Source of the DNA: CBDBND01 sp965262665
Lineage (GTDB): Bacteria > Pseudomonadota > Alphaproteobacteria > Rhodospirillales > Rhodospirillaceae
Assembly: GCA_965262665.1 (NCBI GenBank)
Contig: CBDHFR010000004.1
Span: 2,790,001 to 2,854,000, forward strand
DNA: 64,000 nucleotides
Reading direction: 5' to 3'
Position numbers and translations under genes: made by a program
The notes under the pieces: generated by a model
The model's input: only the letters and a program-made list of their open reading frames with translations
Told to the model about the DNA's origin: nothing
The model's database searches: none
Shown: positions 17,161 to 25,059 of the stretch, piece by piece
How the letters are laid out: every line of letters starts with the position of its first letter
Numbering within the stretch: position 1 is the first letter of the stretch

Positions 17161-17235
17161 AGCGATACATCCTCCGATTGAAGCAATGCACGATCTACGG
17201 TCCCATCCGGGTGTACCATTCGGCCCCATCCGGCG
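17161..17235 (-). promoter_or_regulatory. ROSE-like RNA thermometer candidate before hsp20
   Basis: In the transcript sense the last 35 bases before the ATG read GTGCATTGCTTCAATCGGAG then GATGTATCGCT. A TTGCTT motif at 17181-17186 can fold back on the GGAGGA Shine-Dalgarno at 17170-17175, with UGCAU pairing AUGUA around it and a G facing the Shine-Dalgarno. This is the hallmark of the 3' hairpin of ROSE elements that control alphaproteobacterial small heat-shock genes. Upstream GC-rich palindromic sequence (17230-17260) could form the other hairpins. Folding was judged by eye. Confidence 0.45.
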
Positions 17236-17396
17236 GCCGCGGTTCGTTGCCAGACCCTGCTCTGGGCATCCGGCAAGGTGATATTTAGTTAGCGAAGATC
17301 ACCGTTTCAAGGGGCGGGTGAGAAAACTTGTCTGCCAGCCGATAAGGCAATACTAAATATCTGACAGAGGTGCTCTTAGCACCCAGTTTCGGGAGG

Positions 17397-17479
17397 TGTG
17401 CCTTCCAAAAACATCATCCGCTTGAACCGGATGTGAATCCTCTACGATTCTGTGTGGGTGGGGTTTTCGGAAAGGACAA
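17397..17479. repeat. Small dispersed inverted-repeat element, copy 1
   Basis: About 83 bases beginning TGTGCCTTCCAAAAACATCA and ending GGGGTTTTCGGAAAGGACA, with a central dyad (CATCCGCTTGAACCGGATG). It belongs to the same family as 24791-24869 and 26429-26497. It lies in an otherwise gene-free gap (17240-17636). Confidence 0.6.
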
Positions 17480-17636
17480 CAGATCGACGCACTGGCTGAT
17501 ATGCTCCCGGACTGGCCCGACCACTGACAACCGTCCTTTCTGTAAATCTCATCCGTCTAATAGGGCGTATTTGCAGGCCGTGGGTTTGCGGCGATAGACT
17601 TTAGGTCGTCGGGAAGGACCGGATTGTGTGCTGGCG

Positions 17637-18413
17637 TCAACGATACTTCTGCTTGTTTTTCCCCCAGATATTGACGTGATGACCGTCCAAGAAGCGAAAC
17701 ACGCCGATGTAACCCAGGCGTGAAGCAAAGGGGCCGTGCCAAATGTCAGGTGGACGCCAAAAATAAGCACCGGTTCTCATGATGCCTTGGGGTCCGGAAA
17801 GGTCTCCGGACAGGAGAAACATCTCTTCCACGCAGGGATGATGAAGCTCACGTTCTTTCCATCCCTCCGGATGGAAGTGGGCACTGCCTTCAAGTACGAA
17901 GGTGGTGTCTCCGGTCGCCGGGTTATGACGAAGCCGTTTATGGGCGATGTAGCGGCCCCTGATGATATCGGGATCGATGCCCTCGGTGCTCCATTCCATG
18001 TCATGGAGGTTGAGGTACGGCACGGCCGGTGCGTCCGGATCCTCGACCATATCCTCCCGTCCGGGGTAGGTTTCCGGAGCTTTGTCAAAGAACGTCAAGA
18101 CAACCGCACCCCGTTCACTCAATGTGGAATAGCGTTTCAAACCAGCCGGAAGATAACCATAGCAATCCAGGCCGTAGGCTTGGCCGTTGATTTCCAACTC
18201 CCCGTCGAGGATCAGAAATTCGTGGGCGCTGCCCAGGTACTCGGTTTGAGAACGAACCCATCTGGCCGGATACCGCAGAATGATGGAACAGGCACCTGTT
18301 TGGTCATCCATGCTCAGCACTTTGCAGTCCAACACACCTAACGGCTCAGGCAGACGGTTTGTTTCCCATGGTAGGCCCTGGGCGTGGAGAAACTCGATAT
18401 GGGGGCGGGCCAT
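17637..18413 (-). CDS. Cupin-domain protein (two-module, DUF4437-like)
   Basis: 258 residues from the ATG at 18413 (MARPHIEFLHAQGLPWETNR); an earlier ATG at 18458 is less likely. Two cupin-like beta-barrel modules: EFLILDGELEINGQAYGLDC at about residues 64-83 and HHPCVEEMFLLSGDLSGPQG at about 190-209, the latter with the HHP...E metal-ligand pattern. TGAYFWRPPDIWHGPF follows, like the second cupin motif. Such proteins are metal-binding enzymes or sensors, but no substrate can be assigned. It is a single gene with no partner nearby. It is the first intact metabolic-type gene after the IS-rich part. Confidence 0.75.
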   Translation of the reverse strand: MARPHIEFLHAQGLPWETNRLPEPLGVLDCKVLSMDDQTGACSIILRYPARWVRSQTEYLGSAHEFLILDGELEINGQAYGLDCYGYLPAGLKRYSTLSERGAVVLTFFDKAPETYPGREDMVEDPDAPAVPYLNLHDMEWSTEGIDPDIIRGRYIAHKRLRHNPATGDTTFVLEGSAHFHPEGWKERELHHPCVEEMFLLSGDLSGPQGIMRTGAYFWRPPDIWHGPFASRLGYIGVFRFLDGHHVNIWGKNKQKYR

Positions 18414-18747
18414 GGCTGTATCCTGTACGGGCTTGTGAACGTCGACTATGCACGGCAAAGATGCGCCTGCGTCAATCCGTAATCAGGCCATACGCTGGCC
18501 GCCTTCGCCAGCGCGACGACGAACAGCACGAACGGCTCCATGAAATCGTGCTTCACAACCTAGCCGGGGTTTATCGGTTCCAGTCTGGTCGTGGTGTTAC
18601 CGCCAAGAACGGAATTCAGTGAAAGTCAACAGTCCCGGCATCGCAAGCGTCTCCGCCCAAGAAACTGAAACAAAGCCGCCATGGGTCGTTGATCCGGATG
18701 CTGTACGCGCTGCGGCGATCGCCCCGCAGAACTTCGAACCGTTTCGC

Positions 18748-19083
18748 CTAGTCGACTTTTGGGGTATCCGTCTCAGCAGGGGCTTCCGTATTCTCAGCGG
18801 CATCAGCTTCCGCAGGAGCATCCCCATCTGCAGGGACATCAGTTTCCGCTGGAACGTCCGTGTCCGCAGGAGCTTCAGTCTCCCCAGGAGCATCAGTTTC
18901 CGTAGCGACGTCCGTCTCCGCGGGGGCTTCCGCCTCCTCAGCAGCATCCGTTTCCGCTGGAGCGTCCATCTCCGCAGGAGCCTCAACCGGCCCAGTGTCA
19001 TTCGTCCCGGTGGAGTTAAAGTAGAGCAACAACAAAACGACTAGAGCCGCAATGGCAATATAGAAAATATTTCTGAGTGCCAT
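18748..19083 (-). CDS. Membrane-anchored Ala/Pro/Glu/Thr/Asp repeat protein
   Basis: 111 residues from the ATG at 19083 (GGGAG 9 bases upstream); a longer open frame upstream is not plausible. A single membrane helix (IFYIAIAALVVLLLLYF, residues 5-21) is followed by about 85 residues of imperfect repeats on the theme APAETDx or xPADTDV, strongly acidic and without hydrophobic core. The repeat units are 18-21 bases long in DNA. This is probably an inner-membrane anchor with a periplasmic disordered tail. Function unknown; length may vary by repeat slippage. Confidence 0.6.
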   Translation of the reverse strand: MALRNIFYIAIAALVVLLLLYFNSTGTNDTGPVEAPAEMDAPAETDAAEEAEAPAETDVATETDAPGETEAPADTDVPAETDVPADGDAPAEADAAENTEAPAETDTPKVD

Positions 19084-19293
19084 CTTAATCTCCCATTTAA
19101 GCCAATGATCGCCATTATCAGACGGATCGGACTGGTAGAACGTACAATCAGGAGCTGTCAGGCTGCAAGTTAACGCTATTCGGCCAGGTGTCAACGGCGG
19201 AGAAAGAACACCAGGGCAATCGGGTGAAAAAGTGCGTGACAATGTGTTGATGTGCTGAATCTATCGAAGACCTCCGATTCGGTATGGGAGGTT

Positions 19294-19600
19294 ATGATGG
19301 AGAGTTCGGGCGCATTCGCGGAAGCCGTTGTCTTTCTTGATCATTTTGAGGATCTTGCGGACCCTCGCCAACGGGGCAAAGTGGTCTATCCGCTTGATGA
19401 GGTGCTGCTGCTTTGCCTATTGGCGGTGCTGGCGGGCGCCGACAGCATTGTCGATATTGCCCGTTTCGGCGACAAGAAACGCGATCTTCTACACCGCTTC
19501 CGGCCGTTTTCCGATGGCACGCCGTCCCACGACCAACTGGGCACGATCCTTGCCATCCTGGATGCGCGGATGTTCCAACAGTGCTTCGTCGCCTGCGGTC
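19294..19600 (+). pseudogene. ISAs1-family transposase, N-terminal fragment
   Basis: From the ATG at 19294 (GGGAGG upstream) the frame reads FLDHFEDLADPRQRGKVVYP, then LDEVLLLCLLAVLAGADSIV and FRPFSDGTPSHDQLGTILAI. This is the DDE_Tnp_1-associated N-terminal domain of ISAs1 transposases. Homology ends near 19600, where the sequence becomes the antisense of the radical SAM gene start. The catalytic domain is missing. Confidence 0.8.
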
Positions 19601-19759
19601 CCAGGCCTGAGACAGGACCGAGCGTTCTTGCCCCTTGATGAACCGAACGCGGTCTTTCTTGCTGCGCGGCCCGTGGTATTGGGCGATTTTCATCAAACCG
19701 AGTGGCGGATACTTATTCTTGTAACCCGGTTCGATGAGCAGGATATTTTTATTAGCCAT
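19595..19759 (-). pseudogene. B12-binding-type radical SAM protein, N-terminal fragment
   Basis: The ATG at 19759 opens MANKNILLIEPGYKNKYPPL, then GLMKIAQYHGPR...KDRVRFIKG, the start of a cobalamin-binding-domain radical SAM enzyme (Rossmann-like NILLIEP...YPPLGLMKIA). After 55 codons it is cut by the ISAs1 fragment, so the CxxxCxxC cluster motif is absent. Its first codons overlap the end of the DGQHR gene (ATGGCTAA), showing that the two formed a translationally coupled operon. Confidence 0.65.
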
Positions 19760-20360
19760 TGACAACCTTGTACTGTGCACGCTTCCGAATGTCGCGAAGT
19801 TGCTCGATTGCGGCCTTAACCCCGACTTGTCCGCCGAGGCCCTTGAGCGTGCCTGTGGTCGACCAATCCACGGAGTCAGCAAAATCGGCTAAGGCGATGA
19901 TGAAGGCCCGCTTGTCGCAAACTCGCCCCGTGTCACGACATTCGATGAAGATATCTGCTGCGATTCTCGTAAGGGCATACAGACCAATGCCTTTGGTCAA
20001 CATGTGCCGGCGGGGCTCCGCCCATTCCTCCGGCAGGACAGCCTCCACTGCACACCAAAAATCGAGCACGACCCGCATGGCGTCGTCGACTGAGTTTGCC
20101 GAGAGGATATTAGTTGCTCTTAAGAAGTTGCTGACCGCCTTCTGCATCATACGAAGCGACGCGATCCGTTTCAGGCCGGATGTGGTCTTGCCGCCGAGGT
20201 TCAAACGACGGAACCAGGGAGACCCCTCGATACTGCTGAGCTGGAGCGCAACGAATAATTCGGGGCGCTCCTGTGCCAAAGACTCGGCGAGCTGTGCCTC
20301 ATGGTAGTCGAGCAAGCTGGTGCTTAAGCCCTTGGCCTTGCTGTTGATGACGCTGAACAC
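19752..20360 (-). pseudogene. DGQHR-domain (DndB-like) protein, 5'-truncated
   Basis: 203 residues starting VFSVINSKAKGLSTSLLDYH, then ELFVALQLSSIEGSPWFRRL, LGGKTTSGLKRIASLRMMQK and a helical C-terminus. This matches the region after the DGQHR motif in DndB-like proteins, which follows a L(D)GQHR segment and a Phe-x-Val-Ile-Asn-x-Lys. The motif itself and ~150 upstream residues are missing: homology ends exactly at 20361, where a tRNA-fMet 3' end begins. DGQHR proteins occur in DNA-modification and defence loci. Coupled to the radical SAM fragment downstream. Confidence 0.65.
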
Positions 20361-20402
20361 CTCATAACCTGAAGGTCAGAGGTTCAAATCCTCCCCCCGC
20401 AA
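20361..20402 (+). other. 3' end of tRNA-fMet, probable attachment-site scar
   Basis: CTCATAACCTGAAGGTCAGA, then GGTTCAAATCCTCCCCCCGC and AA, matches initiator tRNA-Met from the CAT anticodon loop to the acceptor 3' strand (TTCAAAT T-loop, CCCCGCAA end). The 5' half is absent; left of 20361 is the DGQHR gene. Such partial tRNA copies are left at the far end of islands integrated by P4-type integrases like that at 2093. The T-stem has one mismatch (A against C), and the final CCA is CAATCA here. Confidence 0.75.
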
Positions 20403-20409
20403 TCAACAT

Positions 20410-20446
20410 AAACCCCTAAGCAATATGATATTTCTGGGGGTTTTTG
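20410..20446 (+). terminator. Strong intrinsic terminator after the tRNA end
   Basis: AACCCC...GGGGTT with inner pairing AGcAATAT/ATATTtCT and a T5 run form a long hairpin with T-tract 10 bases after the tRNA-like sequence. It is probably the original terminator of the tRNA-fMet transcript. Confidence 0.7.
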
Positions 20447-20561
20447 ATTCCGGGAACATCATCAGCATATCAGATTGGGAATCTATTGGGAATCATCAGG
20501 AATCAAACTCCTGCGCATGTCTGACGCTTTTCTCTCTCGAAATAAACGGATTTTCCGAACC

Positions 20562-21570
20562 TGTCCCTTCCATTTACCCTATCCGCCGGTACTCGTGATG
20601 AAGTCCACCGAGGTGTTCACACCTTGAGATAGCGTCGACCCGCACGGTAGGACGGGAAACCGATGAATCCTTGTCTAGGAAAGATGCGTCCGGGCATGAT
20701 TGTAGTATCGGGCGTAGCGCCTGAGCGTCCGCCGCAGATGAGCCTCGCCTAAGATGATGGTGTGATCCAGGCACTCCCGGCGGATGGAGCCAATCACGCG
20801 CTCAACATACCCATTCTGCCACGGTGACCTTGGCGCCGTAGGACGGTCTCTGATACCCATAGTGCTTAATCGCCGTTTGTAGACCTTGCCGTAACTGGTA
20901 TCTCGGTCCCTGAGCAGGTAATCCGGCGCGGTTTCCCAAGGAAAGGCCTGGCTCACTTGGTTGGCGATCCAAACCGCGGTGGGATGAGAGGTGGCATTGG
21001 TCCAGACCAGCGCCCTTCGTTTGAGGTGTAAGATTGCGATCCCATAGAGGAGCTTGAAACGCGCTGTGGGAACCACAAACAGATCAACGGCTGCAATGGC
21101 ATCCTTGTGATTGGCAATGAACGTCTTCCAGCTTTGGCCCCCGGGCCGGTAACAACGCCCAAGATACTTGCTCACTGTCGATTGAGATACCTCAAAGCCC
21201 AGTTTGAGGAGTTCACCGTGGATACGCGGCACACCCCAAAGAGGGTTATCCCGCGCCATTGACTTGATCAGTTGCATCAGGTCCCGGTCTATGGCCGGGC
21301 GCCCACCCAAATTGAGCGATTTCCAGCGCCACAGGGCCCGGAAACCGTGCCTGTGCCAACGCAGAACGGTCTCGGGCTGGACGATCACTATGGCGTCGAG
21401 AACCGACGGATAAAGCCGTGTCAGCCATGTCAGAAAGATACGGTCCAGCCGCGAAGCCGAACCCGGCCAGCATGCTTACGCCTCAAGACCGAGACCTGAT
21501 GTCGCAAAGCGATGTTCTCGGCGGCCAGCCGGCGCGGTCCCTTGACCATGGCCACGAATGTCATGAAGAA
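20562..21570 (-). pseudogene. Integrase-core transposase copy with two frameshifts
   Basis: Near full-length relative of the gene at 7017. The N-terminus (AAENIALRHQVSVLRRKHAG) is at about 21530, in another frame from the main open frame (21388 to 20675: VQPETVLRWHRHGFRALWRW, AVDLFVV, LRDRDTSYGK, NGYVERVIGS). The C-terminus (LDKDSSVSRPTVRVD) is in a third frame because CTAGGAAAG here replaces CTAGGGAAAG of the other copy, a one-base loss near 20680. The catalytic triad is retained, but the gene is broken. Confidence 0.8.
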
Positions 21571-22132
21571 CAATCTAACGAACGATATCATCCCTAACGG
21601 ACCGTTTTATCAAATGGAATCAATGGGTCAGTTTGTCAAACCCGCCAAAACCGGGCCATTGAAAACAAAAAGAGAAAATTTTGATTTGTCAAACCCCGCG
21701 CATAGGAGGTGCACGTCGTTTTGACGCTGGCCTGACAAGCCACTGCATCGTCGACGGGTACGACGCCAGGGCGATGCGGCACACTGCGGTTACTGGGGGA
21801 TCAATCGAAAGCCGCAATCCTAGACTGAGGCATCCGAAGCCAGACTGCGTGCGTAAGCCGGGAAGGTGGCAAGATGCCAGGGCGGACGAGATGATTGGCC
21901 GGATTGTTTCCGGTGAAGGAACCGCCACCCCGAGAGAAACCAAGACACCCATGTGTCTCTGCTCGGGGGTGCTGCAAGCGACGCCCGGCTCCGGCCAACA
22001 CGTCCCCAGCACTTAGGTCTGCCCCGGCGCCTTGCCGGGGATTAGACCTTGTGTGCCTATGCTCAACCCCCACCAACCAACACTCAATTTTGAGGTAAGG
22101 CGATCTTGAAAGGAAGAAATGAGGAACACACC
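21571..22132. other. Gene-poor stretch with repeat-like motifs
   Basis: No supported gene. AT-rich around 21570-21700, then GC-rich. GCCCCGGCGCCTTGCCGGGG at 22020-22039 forms a small hairpin (CCCCGGC/GCCGGGG) that could terminate transcription. The paired plus and minus frames here look like chance. Confidence 0.3.
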
Positions 22133-22375
22133 ATGACCGAGCAACCGAAGACCACATACCTGAAAGACGGGGCTGACCAGAACGCCCTGCACATCGCTTT
22201 CACCGAGGACGAAACGCGGACGATTTTTCAAGTCGCTGAATGGTTTGCGCGGCAATGAATCGCCAACGGAATCGAGCCACCGGGAGACCCGCTGCGGGCA
22301 ATTTTGGCAGCTGCTTGCAGCTTCGCGGTGGCCGCAAATTCACCGAGCACAGACCCCAACGCCACAATTAATTGA
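22133..22375 (+). pseudogene. Small unknown gene with an in-frame TGA
   Basis: From the ATG at 22133 (GAGGA upstream) the frame gives MTEQPKTTYLKDGADQNALH, then IAFTEDETRTIFQVAEWFAR Q and a TGA at 22256-22258. The same frame continues with IANGIEPPGDPLRAILAAAC, then SFAVAANSPSTDPNATIN to a TGA at 22373. The continuity in composition and frame across the stop suggests one ~80-residue gene broken by a nonsense change. No family recognised. Confidence 0.4.
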
Positions 22376-22426
22376 GGATACCGACACCATGACCGACACC
22401 GACACTGACCAAGAAGACGGCATTGA

Positions 22427-22909
22427 GTGCGTTCCATCATCGAGTTCTTCGACTACCAATGCCCCTTCTGCAAAGCCGCCGAACCCCGCCTGCGTAAGCT
22501 CGTCAAAGAGGACGGCAACATTCGCCATGTCATCAAAGACTTTCCGATCTTGAGCCCGGTGTCGCTGATTGCAGCCAGGGCGGCGTTGGCTTCAGTCAAC
22601 CAGGGCAAGCATGAGCCCTTCCATCAAGCGATGATGGACCACCGCGGCCAATTGACCGAAGAGCGGGTGTGGAAATTGGCGGAAGACGTCGGCCTCAATG
22701 TGGCCCGCCTCAAAGAAGAGATGGAAGCGCCGGAAATCGCCGATCAACTTATCGCCAACATGAACCTAGCCCGCAAACTGCGGGTGGTGGTTGTGCCCGG
22801 TTTCTTTGTCAACACTCTTACGTTGTCGGGCTTATCGGCGGAGACCGAAACGGCCAAAATCGATTTCGACGAAGAGGTTGCCAAAGCCCGGGCCGCCAGC
22901 CAGATGTAA
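22427..22909 (+). CDS. DsbA-like thiol oxidoreductase, N-terminus uncertain
   Basis: 160 residues from a GTG at 22427. The thioredoxin active site CPFC is at residues 12-15 (FFDYQCPFCKAAEPRL). The DsbA helical insert follows (PVSLIAARAALASVNQGKHE, then FHQAMMDHRG...), and a V-V-P segment near residue 125 may be the cis-Pro loop. No signal peptide is in frame. An ATG at 22389 opens MTDTDTDQEDGIE in another frame, so a one-base shift may have removed the original start and export signal. DsbA-family proteins form disulfides in the periplasm, so this truncated form may be inactive or cytoplasmic. Confidence 0.65.
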   Translation: MRSIIEFFDYQCPFCKAAEPRLRKLVKEDGNIRHVIKDFPILSPVSLIAARAALASVNQGKHEPFHQAMMDHRGQLTEERVWKLAEDVGLNVARLKEEMEAPEIADQLIANMNLARKLRVVVVPGFFVNTLTLSGLSAETETAKIDFDEEVAKARAASQM

Positions 22910-22959
22910 GATATGTCCCAGCAGCTTGCCAACCATTTACCAGGCGGACCAAATTACGG

Positions 22960-23299
22960 CTACCCCTTCCGAAACCCTTATCCGGTTGAAATGAAGATGG
23001 ATCCTCATGTAATCCGTTTGGGATGATTGAGTTTGTTGGCATTTTGTTTCTGAGTTTCTTAGCCCCTTTCACTGGGTCTAAGCTGCTTGCTGCTGAGAAC
23101 ATGGCCTTGCGGCATCAGGTCTCGGTCTTGAGGCGTAAGCACGCCGGCCGGATGCGCCGGCCGGATGCGGCTCTCGCGGCTGGACCGTATCTTCTTGGGC
23201 TGGCTTGCGAAGCTGTGTCCTTTGGTTCTCGACGCCATAATGATCGTCAAGCCCGAGACCGTTCTACGCTGGTACAGATATGGTTTTTGGACTATGTCA
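22960..23299 (+). pseudogene. Integrase-core IS, N-terminal fragment with frameshift
   Basis: From about 23023: FVGILFLSFLAPFTGSKLLA, AENMALRHQVSVLRRKHAG, then after a short duplication of CGGCCGGATGCG the frame changes to RLDRIFLGWLAKLCPLVLDA and VKPETVLRWYRYGF. It matches the start of the elements at 20562 and 7017. It ends at the 3' end of the glutamate dehydrogenase gene. Bases 22962-22990 contain a partial small-repeat motif (CTTCCGAAACCCTTATCCGG). Confidence 0.75.
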
Positions 23300-24718
23300 T
23301 CAGGCGAGTCCCATCTGGCGGTAGGACCGCACGACTTTCTCCAGCGCGACGGCAAAGGCGGCCGTGCGCAGGTCTTCGATCATTTCGGACCCCAGCATCT
23401 TTTCGCGAATCGTTCCGTAGGCCTCACGCATGGTGCCCTCAAGTCCGGATTGAACAAGGTCGGCTTCGTCCGTGCCGCGCAGCAGGGGTGTTTTGAGTTC
23501 CTCCGGTACCGTCCGCCCGGACGTTGTCTCGATCATGTTGATGAGGCGCTGGTTACGCTGGATATCGAGCTGACGCGAAAGACGACCGAAACGCATGTGG
23601 GAAACGTTGGAGACCCACTCAAAGTAACTAACCGTCACGCCGCCGGCATTGACGAGGATGTCCGGGAGGATGATCTTACCGCGCTCGAGCAGTTGTTTCT
23701 CTGCTGCGAACGTAACGGGGCCGTTGGCGGCTTCAACGATCAGGTGCGCGCGGATGCGTGGGGCGTTGGCGGTGGTAATCTGACTTTCGATTGCGGCAGG
23801 AACAAGAATGTCGCAGTCCGTCTCGAGGACTGACAGGCCATCAGCGACGAAGCGCGCGCCGGGAAAATCCCTGAAGCTGCCTGTCCTAGCGCGGTGTTCA
23901 GCAAGGTCATCGGGCATCAGGCCGGTGTCGCTCAGAAGGGCGCCGTCGTGCTCGATGACCCCAACGAGGTTTACACCTTCTTCTTCGGTAAGGTATCTGG
24001 CGGCGTTGAAGCCCACGTTGCCGAATCCCTGTATGATGACCCGCTTGCCTTCTAGGCCGCCGTCTAAACCACTACGAGCCACATCGTCGGGGTGGCGGAA
24101 AAACTCGCGGACAACGTATTGGACGCCGCGACCGGTAGCTTCCACGCGGCCCGGGATGCCGCCCTGGGTCACCGGTTTCCCCGTGACACAGGCCAGCGCA
24201 CCGATGTCCGCGGGGTAGAGTTGCCGGTATTCATCCGCCATCCAGGCCATCTCGCGCGCTCCGGTGCCCATGTCCGGAGCGGGCACATCGCGGCTCGGGC
24301 TTATATATCCGCGCTCAGCAAGCTCCTGCGTGAAGCGCCGTGTGATCAGTTCGAGTTCTTCCTCCGTGTAGTCTTCGGGGCGGATCGCCAGCCCGCCCTT
24401 GGCTCCGCCGAACGGGACGTCGACGAGCGCGCACTTGAAGGTCATTAGCGCCGCTAACGCCTCGACCTCCCGCTGGTCGACGACGGGGGTATAGCGAATG
24501 CCGCCCTTCACGGGGAGGCGGTGTTCGCTATGCACTGCACGCCAGCCGCGGAAGGTCTGGTAGCGCCCTTGCAGGCGCACCGGGAAGCGTAGCTGGATTA
24601 CGGATTTACACTCCCGGATGGTCTCGACGAGGTCATCCGGAACGCTGAGCGCACGGGCAGCCCGGTCGAACATCCCGCGTACGCTGGCTAGGAAATCTGG
24701 CTTGGTCGAGGACTCCAT
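23300..24718 (-). CDS. gdhA: NAD(P)-dependent glutamate dehydrogenase
   Basis: 472 residues, GGAGG 6 bases before the ATG. It converts glutamate to 2-oxoglutarate and ammonium or the reverse. The N-terminal dimerisation/substrate domain has PVKGGIRYTP (K71) and the catalytic lysine K107 in PFGGAKGGL, with D149 in PAPDMGTG. The Rossmann domain starts near residue 225 with IIQGFGNVGFNAA and an acidic residue at the end of the second strand (VGVIEHD), favouring NAD. The C-terminus is full length. It stands alone between an IS fragment and the norB remnant; a small repeat lies just upstream at 24791. Confidence 0.93.
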   Translation of the reverse strand: MESSTKPDFLASVRGMFDRAARALSVPDDLVETIRECKSVIQLRFPVRLQGRYQTFRGWRAVHSEHRLPVKGGIRYTPVVDQREVEALAALMTFKCALVDVPFGGAKGGLAIRPEDYTEEELELITRRFTQELAERGYISPSRDVPAPDMGTGAREMAWMADEYRQLYPADIGALACVTGKPVTQGGIPGRVEATGRGVQYVVREFFRHPDDVARSGLDGGLEGKRVIIQGFGNVGFNAARYLTEEEGVNLVGVIEHDGALLSDTGLMPDDLAEHRARTGSFRDFPGARFVADGLSVLETDCDILVPAAIESQITTANAPRIRAHLIVEAANGPVTFAAEKQLLERGKIILPDILVNAGGVTVSYFEWVSNVSHMRFGRLSRQLDIQRNQRLINMIETTSGRTVPEELKTPLLRGTDEADLVQSGLEGTMREAYGTIREKMLGSEMIEDLRTAAFAVALEKVVRSYRQMGLA

Positions 24719-24790
24719 ATGGACCTCCGATAGCGGATGAAGGGAAAATCAGAATCAAGATTAGAGCGTCTCCGCTTGGGTCAACACCCC

Positions 24791-24869
24791 TGTGCCTTCC
24801 GAAAATCTCGTCCACACCAGGGTGGTGTGAATCATGAAGATCGGCGAATAAGGTTTTCGGGAAGGACAG
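24791..24869. repeat. Small dispersed inverted-repeat element, copy 2
   Basis: 79 bases with ends TGTGCCTTCCGAAAA and (inverted) TGTCCTTCCCGAAAA, and a central dyad TCCACACCA-GGG-TGGTGTGAA followed by GATCGGCGAATAAGG. It sits just upstream of gdhA and next to the IS110 fragment. Copies at 17397-17479 and 26429-26497; half motifs at 6735, 13885 and 22962. Confidence 0.7.
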
Positions 24870-24877
24870 CCCTGGAA

Positions 24878-25046
24878 CGGATTTTCGTAGGCATTGATGT
24901 GGCGAAGGATCGGCTTGACGTGCATGTCCGCCCGTCGGGCGAGGCCTTTGCGGTCGTGCGCAACGGCAACGGCTTGGAGGATTTGGCGGACCGGCTGCGC
25001 GCGCTCGGCCGGGTACTGGTCGTGCTTGAGGCGACCGGTCGGCCCA
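24878..25046 (+). pseudogene. IS110-family transposase, N-terminal fragment
   Basis: The frame reads FVGIDVAKDRLDVHVRPSGE, then NGLEDLADRLRALGRVLVVL and EATG, the DEDD N-terminal segment of an IS110/IS1111 transposase. It is different from the copy at 4950. It ends where norB homology starts, so this insertion or a later deletion removed the 3' half of norB. Confidence 0.75.
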
Positions 25047-25059
25047 CAGTGCATTGACA

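Noticed and set aside
16582..17181. 199-codon plus-strand frame
   Set aside because: Antisense of the hsp20 gene.
20361..20402. Functional tRNA-fMet gene
   Set aside because: Only the anticodon loop to 3' end is present; the 5' acceptor strand and D-arm are missing.
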